From Clostridiaceae bacterium (GTDB lineage: Bacteria; Bacillota; Clostridia; Saccharofermentanales; Fastidiosipilaceae), in NCBI GenBank assembly GCA_012800515.1, contig JAAZJE010000089.1, forward strand, positions 1-15,807: a DNA stretch of 15,807 nt. Direction: 5' to 3'. This document shows positions 6,868 to 14,136 of this stretch, one piece after another. Within the stretch, counting starts at the first letter, position 1. The number at the start of each line of letters is the position of its first letter. The notes beneath the pieces are model-generated. The model did no database searches, was not told the origin of the DNA, and saw only the letters and a program-made list of their open reading frames with translations. The position numbers were made by a program, and so were the translations under genes.

Positions 6868-6917
6868 TCGGCGGGTGCATGATGGTATACTTCTTTTGAC
6901 CATCATGCACCCGTTGA
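6868..6917. other. Long perfect inverted repeat (hairpin)
   Basis: CGGGTGCATGATGGT (6872-6886) is the exact reverse complement of ACCATCATGCACCCG (6899-6913), with a 12-base loop. Including two G-U pairs the stem extends to 19 bp (6868 to 6917). No T-run follows on either strand, so it is not a standard terminator. It lies in the 217-bp gap between the lipoprotein and the PcfJ-like gene, where the island seems to begin. A shorter palindrome, CCGTATACGG, lies just upstream at about 6852-6861. Confidence 0.75.
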
Positions 6918-7011
6918 CGCAGTAGCCTTAACGTAAAACTGAGGCTCCCGCCAACGACCTATAGTGGCTTTTTGCTCACCTACAAACACCGAAAATTGAA
7001 GCGGTATTGAC

Positions 7012-9345
7012 ATGGAAAACTATTCAAAGGCGGTTGCACATTTCAAAAATCTCTTCATAAACTACCCTGAGGACGAGGTATACTACAGACGCACCTCCGA
7101 GCGTTCGTCACAGATCCGGCGCTGGCGCGATAATTCGCTTGTCAGGCCGGCACCGGGTACCGTTAGAAATTTTTATTTAAACAATACGGTTTTTATCGAT
7201 TATGGAAGGCCGGAAGACAGGCGCGGGGTTGCCTGCATATGGATGATCAGATCTTTTGCGGGTCAGGATTATTTAATCGCGTGCAACTATGAAATCCTCT
7301 TCCCTCGAAAGATAACGGCCGCTCCCCTCCTTACACGCCTGCGCGTGTTCAGTGCCGCCACAAAGACGTATCGCGAAACCAGCCTCCTTTATGGTGAAAA
7401 ATGGGACGACTACGTCGGCAAAATAACAAAATACACCTTTTATGATCATGCTGAAGAGCGGAGAACCAGCGCTAAAAATCTCGAGATTATTAGGGAGTTT
7501 TTCGGCATAAAGAAATATGATTTTATCCGCGGCAATCAATACATATGCATGAAAAAGCCTGAACATGTTGCCATTGCCGTCATCAACAAGCAAAAACCAA
7601 GGCAGAGAAAAAGCAGAGACCTGCGCTTTGTCGAGAGATTCGAGCCACTCCCCGCGATCGCTACTACGCAAAGTCCTGATCATCCGGAAACCCCTGACCA
7701 TTTGGAAGTCTCTGATTATAAAGAAGGCTATGTCCGCTTCGAAAGGCTACAAGCCCTCGTTCCTGTTGTTGTTATCAGGTATTACCGCGTATGCAACGGC
7801 GCGATAATTGAAGGCTATAGAATATACGCCACTCCCTACAGATTAGTCACTTGCCTGGTTCGGGACGGCAATCTTTATCCCAGCAAACAGCGTTTTTCAA
7901 CCAAATTTTTCGGTGCTTACATAGACCATTTTGACGCCAGTATATTGGCAGGCACCTGTCTGAAATATATCAGCCCTTTTCTTGAACGAATTCTCGGACG
8001 CGACAATATCGGGGCTGCGGCCGGAAGATGGCTTCTGTATGCCGCGTACGAACGCTGGCTGGAAGCTTTTTACCGCAGCGGCCTTTTTGATGAAGACTTT
8101 TTGAACGGGCGATACATAACCAGATACGGATCTCCCGAAGCAGAGATTTATTCATATTTTCACATAAACAGCAAAGTCCTGAAAAAGCCCGGCTCGCTAT
8201 ATGCGGCGGTCGGAATGAGTCACTTTCAAATAAAGTACTATGTGGACAACAGGCAACGCTTATTGGCGCTACAAGAGGATCTGTGTGGCAGGGACATAGC
8301 TGGGCATGAATATCCCAGCCTATTCTGGATCATGAAAAGATGTTGCCTACGCCATGCTTCTTTTGACGAAAACAATTTCAGGCATAGGATGGTTTCGATC
8401 TCCAATTTTGATCAACACGAGTCGGTAAGCCTTTTCTCCAAATATGAGCTGTTTCTGCGCATTTTCAGAGAGTGTCTACTGGGCAATATAGAACTCGTCC
8501 TGCACCGCTATAATTTCACGCACCGTTTCCTCGAGGAATTGAATAAAGCAAGAGAAGAGGAAGGTCGCGTACAGCAGCTCTTTAAACTCATTGAAGACGA
8601 AGGCGAGGACGAACTTCTGTTCCTGTTAGATCGACTCAGACATGAAATTTTTGCGTTCTTTAAAACGGTTTTCTTTGGTATTTACATCAATCCTTGGCTG
8701 TTGCTGGATGTTCGTGATCGGGAGCTGACGGAGAACTGGTGTACCGCCGTTGCCGGATGGTCCTATTTTGAAGCTCTGCCGGATGAAATACACCGTGCGG
8801 AAATTCGGTCTTTACATCGATTGATCGACTATTTGATATATGCGTCAGAAGCGTTCAGGGTAAATGAAACATATCGCAGAGTCCGGTATGAAGATATCCT
8901 GGAATTAAGCGAACAATTGTTCGGTGCAAGACATCAGCCTGAGCATATAGACGAACTCGGCTTAAACTTCTTGGGGAATTTAGACCAAACGCTGGAGATG
9001 AGTGTTTTTAGGGAGAAGCTGGCTTCCGCACTGTGTGCCGCGGAAAAGCATAATTACGATGGACAAGATTATATCATCCGAGCTCCCTGGAGTTACGAAG
9101 ATTTATCGAGGGAAGGATACATTCTAAGTCATTGTGTTGCTACGTATGCAGGCAAAATCGCCGCCGGAGAAAGTCTGATCTTCTTCCTGAGAAGGAAAAC
9201 AGATCCCGATCGGCCATTCTACACAATAGAAATTCAAGACGGTCTTATTGCTCAAATCCGGGGACGTAGCAATGAATCTCTCAAGAGAGGCAATAAGGCA
9301 TACGCATTTGTAGAACAATGGCTTTCTCGGGAGTTTGCCAAATAA
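7012..9345 (+). CDS. PcfJ-like domain protein
   Basis: 777 residues. The last 75 or so carry the PcfJ-like signature: LSHCVATY (705-712, with His707-Cys708), a strand LIFFLRR, PDRPFYTIEI, and IRGRSN (749-754). PcfJ is named from the conjugative plasmid pCF10; the biochemical role is unknown, and homologues are common on mobile elements of Firmicutes. The first 650 residues have no domain I recognise. They are rich in Tyr, Arg and Phe and largely helical in the middle (500-640). Residues about 217-240 contain a short degenerate repeat (SPDHPET, PDHLEV, SDYKEG) coded by 18-bp units. ATG at 7012 has only a weak ribosome binding site. It converges on the next gene with two bases between stops. 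A domain-level call only. Confidence 0.75.
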   Translation: MENYSKAVAHFKNLFINYPEDEVYYRRTSERSSQIRRWRDNSLVRPAPGTVRNFYLNNTVFIDYGRPEDRRGVACIWMIRSFAGQDYLIACNYEILFPRKITAAPLLTRLRVFSAATKTYRETSLLYGEKWDDYVGKITKYTFYDHAEERRTSAKNLEIIREFFGIKKYDFIRGNQYICMKKPEHVAIAVINKQKPRQRKSRDLRFVERFEPLPAIATTQSPDHPETPDHLEVSDYKEGYVRFERLQALVPVVVIRYYRVCNGAIIEGYRIYATPYRLVTCLVRDGNLYPSKQRFSTKFFGAYIDHFDASILAGTCLKYISPFLERILGRDNIGAAAGRWLLYAAYERWLEAFYRSGLFDEDFLNGRYITRYGSPEAEIYSYFHINSKVLKKPGSLYAAVGMSHFQIKYYVDNRQRLLALQEDLCGRDIAGHEYPSLFWIMKRCCLRHASFDENNFRHRMVSISNFDQHESVSLFSKYELFLRIFRECLLGNIELVLHRYNFTHRFLEELNKAREEEGRVQQLFKLIEDEGEDELLFLLDRLRHEIFAFFKTVFFGIYINPWLLLDVRDRELTENWCTAVAGWSYFEALPDEIHRAEIRSLHRLIDYLIYASEAFRVNETYRRVRYEDILELSEQLFGARHQPEHIDELGLNFLGNLDQTLEMSVFREKLASALCAAEKHNYDGQDYIIRAPWSYEDLSREGYILSHCVATYAGKIAAGESLIFFLRRKTDPDRPFYTIEIQDGLIAQIRGRSNESLKRGNKAYAFVEQWLSREFAK

Positions 9346-9347
9346 AT

Positions 9348-9860
9348 TCAGATAACATTGAGCTTTTGGAAAATATCCATCACAGATTTCATTGAATTGT
9401 AATCTCTGATTTCACACCGACACCCTATGCGGAAAGGGGGTACATTTTCTCCAACCCTGGCATCCTTAACCTTAAGCATATTTGTTAATTTCTCTTCCCA
9501 TCCCTCTGTGTCATCGTTACCTCCACATGTGTCTTTCTCTACGCATAAAGTACAAGAATTGTAAATCATGGCTCGGGAGCAAACAGTAGTATCCGGATCT
9601 AGCGAGGATAAATAAATAAAGCTTTCCAGGCAACGTTTGTAGTATTCTATCAGTTCAATGTCTTTTTCGGAGAAATTTTCACTAAGTATATCCGCAATGC
9701 ACGTTATATATGCGTGCAACCATAAAGGCCTATCTTTTTCGTTATCTGAGTACAATGGTATGTAAAGCACCTCGTCGTCCACATGATATTTCAATAACGC
9801 TGCAAGCTTCAATTCAACATCAAACTTTCCCCCCCCCCGTATTTGCGTACGGCGATTCAA
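9348..9860 (-). CDS. MuF-like Cys-rich domain, downstream half of a frameshifted gene
   Basis: A 170-residue frame whose first codon is TTG and has no ribosome binding site. It is the continuation, in another frame, of the SAP-domain frame upstream, joined at the G10 tract. The C-terminal half has Cys94, Cys103, Cys106 and Cys112, then G-E-N-V-P-P-F-R-I-G-C-R-C (137-149). The order 'LDPDTTVC ... PPFxxxCRC' resembles the SPP1 gp7/Mu F minor head-protein domain (D-x-x-T-x-x-C ... PPxHxxCRC), here with Arg instead of the usual His. That domain also occurs in polymorphic toxins. The resemblance is by eye and modest. With one G fewer in the tract both halves would form a single protein of about 322 residues. 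Confidence 0.55.
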   Translation of the reverse strand: MNRRTQIRGGGKFDVELKLAALLKYHVDDEVLYIPLYSDNEKDRPLWLHAYITCIADILSENFSEKDIELIEYYKRCLESFIYLSSLDPDTTVCSRAMIYNSCTLCVEKDTCGGNDDTEGWEEKLTNMLKVKDARVGENVPPFRIGCRCEIRDYNSMKSVMDIFQKLNVI

Positions 9861-10317
9861 AAGACATGAACTTATCCCAAGCCGATATACTTCTCGTTGG
9901 GAGATAAAGATAACCTACTTCGCTTGCTATACCCGAGCGGATTTTCTCATATTTCTTTTCCAGCAATTCACATACCTCTTCCCTAAATTCATGTACGAGG
10001 ACACGCTTTTCAAATATGAAGAAGTTTCCGTAATCATACCCTTTTGCTGTCAGACGACAACATTGCTTTTTGGGGAATACTTCTTCAAATTCATCCGGGG
10101 ATAAGCTTTGCATCAAACGGCCAATGAGTTCCGGTTTAAGACCTTCAGTATTTAGTCCGCGAGATTTTAAAATCAAACGAAGGTCTTCCTCATCATAATA
10201 ATATTCCGGTTCAGGATCGCAAATTTCTATATATCCTTTTTCAATTAAAAACTTAACGTGCCAATTAGCTTCATCAGTTCCACAATACCTCATGTCCGAA
10301 TCATGTGTACATTCCAA
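9820..10317 (-). CDS. SAP-domain protein, upstream half of a frameshifted gene
   Basis: 165 residues ending six codons after the start of the G10 tract. Residues about 43-70 (DLRLILKSRGLNTEGLKPEL and following IGRLMQ) fit a SAP motif, a helix-turn-helix DNA- or RNA-binding module. This is followed by LTAKGYDYG and a Lys/Glu-rich helix (EFREEVCELLEKKYEKI). The first codon is TTG and no good ribosome binding site is seen. The frame is open for 11 more codons upstream (VPYFYEDLTGQ) before a TGA, and ATG at 10293 is another option, so the N-terminus is uncertain. Together with the downstream half it would join a SAP module to a MuF-like Cys-rich domain. It follows the NYN gene on the same strand, with a 170-bp gap. 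Confidence 0.6.
   Translation of the reverse strand: MECTHDSDMRYCGTDEANWHVKFLIEKGYIEICDPEPEYYYDEEDLRLILKSRGLNTEGLKPELIGRLMQSLSPDEFEEVFPKKQCCRLTAKGYDYGNFFIFEKRVLVHEFREEVCELLEKKYEKIRSGIASEVGYLYLPTRSISAWDKFMSFESPYANTGGGKV
9829..9838 (-). repeat. Homopolymer tract, ten G on the coding strand
   Basis: A run of ten C on the plus strand reads as ACG-GGG-GGG-GGG-AAA in the upstream frame and ends in a TGA two codons later. With nine G it would read on into the downstream frame (GGA-AAG-TTT-GAT) without a stop. A tract of this length is prone to slippage, and also to sequencing error. Confidence 0.9.
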
Positions 10318-10490
10318 CTGTCCGGTAAGATCCTCATAAAAATACGGAACAGCTCACTCAGCGATTGAAGCCAAAAGGCACCGTTCCTCTAGAATTAAAT
10401 CTGTCACGTTCTGTTTCGCTTAATCAACTGCCCACACATACAAAGAAGCATAGAGCAAAGTGGACGGTTGCCCGTTTTTATCGGTTTTTA

Positions 10491-11075
10491 CTAACCCATA
10501 TTTCTCAGACAATTAGAGAAGAAATCCTCAGCTAGAACTACAGTCTTATCTACCTTATCTCTTATCTGCCTGATAGCTTGCCCTTTAACGGCTACAACAG
10601 CCGTCAATTTGCCCATATTTCTCAATGTATCGTACATGCCAATATAGTCGCTGTCTGCACTCATAAAAAAGGCAATGTCGAAAGCATTAAAAAAGGCATC
10701 TTTAAGTGCTCGAAGAGCCATATTGATATCAGTTCCTTTTTCCCTGTATTTAAATGTTGCTCGGTTGTTTTTGTCCATTGGAACATCAGTATCAGTAGGG
10801 TATGCTATCAATCTGCCATCAATGACTTCAAAAAAGGGCTTACTATTTAGATTCTTAGCCCATCTATATTGTTTGGCAAAACTTTCAATATCGCTCAAAA
10901 ATTCATCCGGTTTTGGGACAAACATATAAGTCTTAATCAACTGACAGCCGGAAACAGTTTTGACAACCTCCTGTGGAAGCTTTGTATAATCAAGAAATGG
11001 CGCTTTTCCGTTATATAGCTGATTTAACGCTATTTGAAAATTTTGATGATCAATAAAGACGATTGCTCTCAACAT
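10491..11075 (-). CDS. NYN-domain protein (LabA/DUF88-like putative RNase)
   Basis: 194 residues, entirely a NYN (PIN-like) domain. Acidic residues expected for metal-dependent nuclease activity are visible: Asp9 in FIDHQNF with Asn12, Asp116 in EKGTDINMALRAL, and Asp141/Asp143 in FMSADSDYIGMYDTLRNMGK. The order matches LabA/DUF88 proteins. Members cleave RNA or are presumed to; the target here is unknown. The ATG at 11075 has AGGTGA six bases upstream. It has its own promoter (11194-11222) and a leader containing several palindromes. It may be co-transcribed with the SAP/MuF-like gene. The region is more A+T-rich than the flanking housekeeping genes, which suggests horizontal transfer. Confidence 0.85.
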   Translation of the reverse strand: MLRAIVFIDHQNFQIALNQLYNGKAPFLDYTKLPQEVVKTVSGCQLIKTYMFVPKPDEFLSDIESFAKQYRWAKNLNSKPFFEVIDGRLIAYPTDTDVPMDKNNRATFKYREKGTDINMALRALKDAFFNAFDIAFFMSADSDYIGMYDTLRNMGKLTAVVAVKGQAIRQIRDKVDKTVVLAEDFFSNCLRNMG

Positions 11076-11091
11076 AAGTCACCTAATAAGA

Positions 11092-11121
11092 GGGCGATAA
11101 GCCACTAAGGTCATATCGCCC
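11092..11121. other. Inverted repeat in the NYN leader
   Basis: GGGCGATA (11092-11099) and TATCGCCC (11114-11121) are exact reverse complements with a 14-base loop. In the NYN mRNA this hairpin ends about 8 bases before the ribosome binding site and could influence translation or act as a binding site. Confidence 0.6.
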
Positions 11122-11129
11122 CGGTCCAT

Positions 11130-11190
11130 TCTATATAGGACCGATTTCCTCCGTAGGAGCGTTCTCCTCCGTAGGATCGCATCCTATGCA
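11130..11190. repeat. Array of small palindromes spaced by 18 bp
   Basis: TCCTCCGTAGGA occurs twice exactly (11147-11158 and 11165-11176), 18 bp apart. It is flanked by related units TCTATATAGGA (11130-11140) and TCCTATGCA (11182-11190), each separated by 5-6 bases. Each unit is a TCCT...AGGA dyad. They lie in the 5' leader of the NYN gene, directly downstream of its predicted transcription start. Confidence 0.7.
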
Positions 11191-11193
11191 AGT

Positions 11194-11222
11194 ACTATAC
11201 CAAAATCTCAAAACTAAAGCAA
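11194..11222 (-). promoter_or_regulatory. Predicted promoter of the NYN gene
   Basis: On the minus strand TTGCTT (11222-11217) and TATAGT (11199-11194) are 17 bp apart. The -10 is a 5 of 6 match and the -35 a 3 of 6 match. Start would fall near 11187, inside the palindrome array. Confidence 0.5.
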
Positions 11223-11246
11223 AAAGGCTCGAGTCGAGTCGCTACT

Positions 11247-11413
11247 GTTATTAGTCGCTACGCAGGTTAAAAGGTTGGAGATTTTGTTCCAATCAGGAGT
11301 CATCAAGGGGTCGAGTTTCAATTCCTCATAGGCAAGGTTAAATCCAACACCATATGACGCCGATTCCATGCGGCAAGCGCAAATTTCAATTCCTACAGGT
11401 GATGATGGGAGAC
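11247..11413 (-). CRISPR. Decayed CRISPR array remnant (three repeat-like units)
   Basis: Read on the minus strand, the middle unit (11345-11315) ends CCTATGAGGAATTGAAAC, a typical type I-B-like repeat 3' end; as I recall it, it is identical to the last 18 bases of a Clostridium thermocellum repeat. The unit at 11413-11383 ends CCTGTAGGAATTGAAAT. The unit at 11277-11247 keeps TTTTAACCTGCGTAG and ends ATAAC. Starts are at 11383, 11315 and 11247, an exact 68-bp period (about 31 repeat plus 37 spacer). The unit nearest the IS has lost its 5' half; the far unit is degenerate at its 3' end, as terminal repeats often are. No cas gene is in the window. Confidence 0.5.
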
Positions 11414-11448
11414 CAACATCTTGTGGGTTTTTGTAAAATTTCCCGGAC

Positions 11449-12243
11449 TTATTCCGGAGCTAACACTTGTACATTCAACAGACGCAAAAATGGTGTTTGA
11501 GGCTTATCGTAAATTCGTTTACGCCTGCCGGCAGCATCGGATGTCCAGCCAATGGTTTTCCTCGTAGCGGCGAACAACATGGTTATTCTTAGATTCCACG
11601 TGAGCCTGGTCGTTCTTTTTGTAAGGCCGTGCTCTGGTGAAGTGTATTTGTTGGCCGTGTGCCCAGCTCACAACATCATAGTTAATTAACTCGCTGCCAT
11701 TGTCGCAATCCAGTCCTTGAATCATATACGGAATACCTTCTACTGCCGCATCTAAAGCAGTACGGATTGAGTTGCGTAAAAGTACTCCCGGCTTGGTGCT
11801 ACTGATGCCAGCATCCTCATGCAAGCGCGCTCATGCTTCAAATAGCGGTCAATCGTAGACGCGCTCATACTGAAAATCTCCCGACGAACACTTTCCGCCC
11901 ACCCATTCTTACCTAAAACCGGCTCACCGTGAGACTCTAAAGAAGCAATCCATTGCTCCCTATCTGCAACCAGATATTTCCCGCAGGGCATGTACATCGT
12001 GCGCCACAACCATATGAGCTTCTCCTTGGCAGCTGTACTGTATTTGGTTGGTCGATATTTTCGCAGATCCACACGCAAGACCTTTTTTGAGCCCAATACC
12101 GGAGAGGTCAGGTAATGGCGCGCTGAAGACCTGCTTAGACCGGTTGTTTCACAGAATGAGTCCAGAATTCTAGACTTTTCCGTCTTTGTTGCCCGTTTAT
12201 AGGAGTCCTTCAGGCGTTGTGTTACTTCTTTTCGAGTTCTCAT
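11449..12243 (-). pseudogene. Broken DDE integrase-type transposase
   Basis: A transposase of the integrase-core kind, wrecked by deletions and frameshifts. The N-terminal part (frame from ATG 12243) is intact for about 140 residues: RLKDSYKRATKTEKSRILD, LSRSSARHYL, MPCGKYL, SASTIDRYLKHER. The frame then changes near 11825 to ISSTKPGVLLRNSI. It jumps straight to ALDAAVEGIPYMIQGLDCDN, so about 70 residues including the first catalytic Asp are missing. GLDCDNGSE (second Asp) and FTRARPYKKNDQAHVESKNN (expected third acidic residue) are present. After VVRRY a second deletion and frame change lead to KTIGWTSDAAGRRKRIYDKP and QTPFLRLL, the family's C-terminal pattern, ending at a stop at 11449. Non-functional. 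I cannot assign the IS family with certainty. Confidence 0.85.
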
Positions 12244-12294
12244 CGAAACTACTTCTTTACGATACTACGCCTCCGTCAGGAAGCACTTATGCGC

Positions 12295-12323
12295 AGTATA
12301 ATGACAGAACAGCCCGCTGTCAA
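12295..12323 (-). promoter_or_regulatory. Near-consensus promoter of the IS transposase
   Basis: On the minus strand TTGACA (12323-12318) and TATACT (12300-12295) are separated by exactly 17 bp, within a short dyad GACAG/CTGTC. Transcription would start about 45 bases before the transposase ATG. It looks intact although the gene is dead, so it could still make RNA through the pseudogene towards the CRISPR remnant. Confidence 0.7.
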
Positions 12324-12375
12324 AAAAACTACGGGAGCACAATCTCCCAGCCCAATCTCACAAGGGTCTTTATGC

Positions 12376-12405
12376 TTGACAGAGCGGCGGTAAACATGTT
12401 ACTTT
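12376..12405 (+). promoter_or_regulatory. Predicted promoter of the ilv operon
   Basis: TTGACA (12376-12381) is a perfect -35. About 17-18 bp downstream TGTTACTTT offers an extended -10 (TG at 12397-12398, hexamer TACTTT at 12400-12405) that matches TATAAT poorly. No T-box or attenuator leader is visible between it and ilvB. A small hairpin GGGAG/CTCCC lies at about 12333-12347, just upstream. Confidence 0.45.
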
Positions 12406-12442
12406 GCCCGATAACCGTTTTGCTTGGAAGGGTGGTGCGAAC

Positions 12443-14110
12443 ATGCGGTTAAAGGGAGCGGAAGTGCTGGTTCAGGTGCTAATCGAACAAGGGGTGGATT
12501 GTATCTTCGGATACCCCGGCGGAGCGGTACTGGACATTTATGACGCGCTGTATAAGGCGCAGGATCGTATCCGCCACGTCACCACCTGTCACGAGCAGGG
12601 TGCGACTCATGCCGCCGACGGCTACGCGCGCGTCACCGGCCGCCCCGGTGTCGTCATAGCCACCTCCGGTCCCGGTGCGACCAATCTGGTCACAGGTATC
12701 GCCAACGCCTATCTGGACTCCGTACCCCTGGTTGCGATTACCGGGAATGTCGCCCGCGCCCTGATCGGACGCGACAGCTTCCAGGAGGTTGATATCACCG
12801 GCATCACCATGCCGATTACCAAACATAACTACATGGTTAAGGACGTCGACCGGCTGGCGGACACCGTCCGCGCCGCTTTCAGACTGGCCGCCTCGGGTCG
12901 CCCCGGACCGGTTCTCATCGACATACCGAAGGATATGCAAACTTCCTTGACCGAATATGTCCCCGCCGCTCCCGTCACGAAAACAAATAATTCGTCCGTT
13001 GACGCGGCGAGTCTGGACGCCGCCCTGGCTCTGATCGCCTCCTCCGAGCGCCCGTATATTTATTCCGGCGGCGGCGTGGTTATTTCCGACGCGAGCGCGG
13101 AGTTGCTGGCTCTGGCCGACCGGCTCGACTGTCCGATCGGCACCAGCATGATGGGACTGTCCGCCGTTCCCTACGACAACCCGCATTTTCTGGGCATGTC
13201 CGGCATGCACGGCGGTTACGCCGCCAGCAAGGCGCTGAGCATGGCGGATCTGATCATCGCTATCGGAACGCGTTTCTCCGACCGCGCCACCGGCAACAAA
13301 CAGGCCTATCAGACGGGGCGTAAAATTCTCCATATCGATATCGACGCAGCCGAAATTGACAAGAACATAGTCTCCAGCGAATCCGTCGTCGGTGACGTCA
13401 AACAAGTACTCCGCCGCCTCCTGGACGCCGGAGTGCAACGCAAGCCCAGCGATTGGGCCGAGCAGGTCCATAAGGTGAAGTCCTCGGCCGAAAGCCGCCC
13501 CGAGATGCCGAATGACCGCCTCAATCCCCGCTCCGCCATCGAGGCCGTCAACGCCCGCCTGCGACCCGATGACGTCGTCGCCACCGACGTCGGCCAGCAC
13601 CAGCTTTGGACCGCGCAGTACTATCATTTCCGCCGCCCCCGCACCTTCGTCACCTCCGGCGGTCTGGGCACGATGGGTTACGGTTTCGGAGCCGCCATCG
13701 GCGCCTGCTTCGGACGCGGTAAGAAGCGCACGGTTCTCTTCACCTCGGACGGTTCTTTTCACATGAATATGAACGAAATGGCGACGGCGGTCTCCCACGA
13801 TCTGCCCGTCCTGGTCGTCGTGCTCAACAACAGAGTTCTGGGCATGGTGCGTCAGTGGCAGACCCTATTCTACGAGAACCGCTTCTCCAATACTTCCCTC
13901 GCCCGCCGGACGAATTACGCCGCTCTGGCCGACGCTTTCGGCGCCAAGGGATACAGAGTCGAAAGTCTGGAAGCACTCAATAATGCTCTTGACGAAGCTC
14001 TCGGTCTCGACGGTCCCGCTCTTATCGACGTCTGCATTGACTGCGATGATAAGGTGCTCCCCATGATCCCGCCCGGCGGCACCATTGAAGACATTATTTT
14101 GAAAGGATAG
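12443..14110 (+). CDS. ilvB: Acetolactate synthase large (catalytic) subunit
   Basis: ThDP-, FAD- and Mg-dependent enzyme joining pyruvate with pyruvate or 2-oxobutyrate; first common step of valine/leucine/isoleucine synthesis. 555 residues, normal length. N-terminal PYR domain: IFGYPGGAVLDIYDAL (21-36), catalytic Glu51 in CHEQGATHAADGYAR, SGPGATNLVTGIANAY. The central FAD-binding domain has GMHGGYAASKA and LIIAIGTRFSDRATG. The C-terminal ThDP domain has GTMGYGFGAAIG and SDGSFHMNMNE (Asp436) ending at NNRVLGMVRQWQ (Asn463), the Mg/ThDP motif; the usual GDG reads SDG. The ATG at 12443 is chosen because GGAAGGGTGG lies just upstream and MRLKGAEVLV matches the family start; the frame extends to a TTG at 12404. 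First gene of ilvBNCD. Confidence 0.96.
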   Translation: MRLKGAEVLVQVLIEQGVDCIFGYPGGAVLDIYDALYKAQDRIRHVTTCHEQGATHAADGYARVTGRPGVVIATSGPGATNLVTGIANAYLDSVPLVAITGNVARALIGRDSFQEVDITGITMPITKHNYMVKDVDRLADTVRAAFRLAASGRPGPVLIDIPKDMQTSLTEYVPAAPVTKTNNSSVDAASLDAALALIASSERPYIYSGGGVVISDASAELLALADRLDCPIGTSMMGLSAVPYDNPHFLGMSGMHGGYAASKALSMADLIIAIGTRFSDRATGNKQAYQTGRKILHIDIDAAEIDKNIVSSESVVGDVKQVLRRLLDAGVQRKPSDWAEQVHKVKSSAESRPEMPNDRLNPRSAIEAVNARLRPDDVVATDVGQHQLWTAQYYHFRRPRTFVTSGGLGTMGYGFGAAIGACFGRGKKRTVLFTSDGSFHMNMNEMATAVSHDLPVLVVVLNNRVLGMVRQWQTLFYENRFSNTSLARRTNYAALADAFGAKGYRVESLEALNNALDEALGLDGPALIDVCIDCDDKVLPMIPPGGTIEDIILKG

Positions 14111-14136
14111 CGCGAACGGCGCATAGGGATACACTT

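Larger units (their letters stand above)
11423..12332 (-). mobile_element. Remnant of an insertion sequence
   Basis: Approximate extent, set by the transposase pseudogene, its promoter and a weak pair of possible terminal inverted repeats: GTGGGTTTTTGTAAA at 11423-11437 and, on the minus strand, GTAGTTTTTTTGACA from 12332 to 12318 (10 of 15 positions agree). I see no clear target duplication. It lies between a CRISPR remnant and the ilv promoter. The ends are uncertain. Confidence 0.4.

Noticed and set aside
10346..10387. GGAAC...GTTCC stem enclosing GCC-AAAA-GGC between the SAP and NYN genes, considered as a tRNA-like or regulatory RNA.
   Set aside because: Only a 5-bp outer stem, no T-loop sequence and no tail; too weak to call.
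12244..12442. Search for a branched-chain amino-acid T-box or leader peptide upstream of ilvB.
   Set aside because: No T-box motif, specifier-like loop or run of Leu/Ile/Val codons found.
12479..13798. 439-codon minus-strand frame opposite ilvB.
   Set aside because: Shadow of ilvB caused by codon bias; Gly/Asp/Val-rich with no motif.
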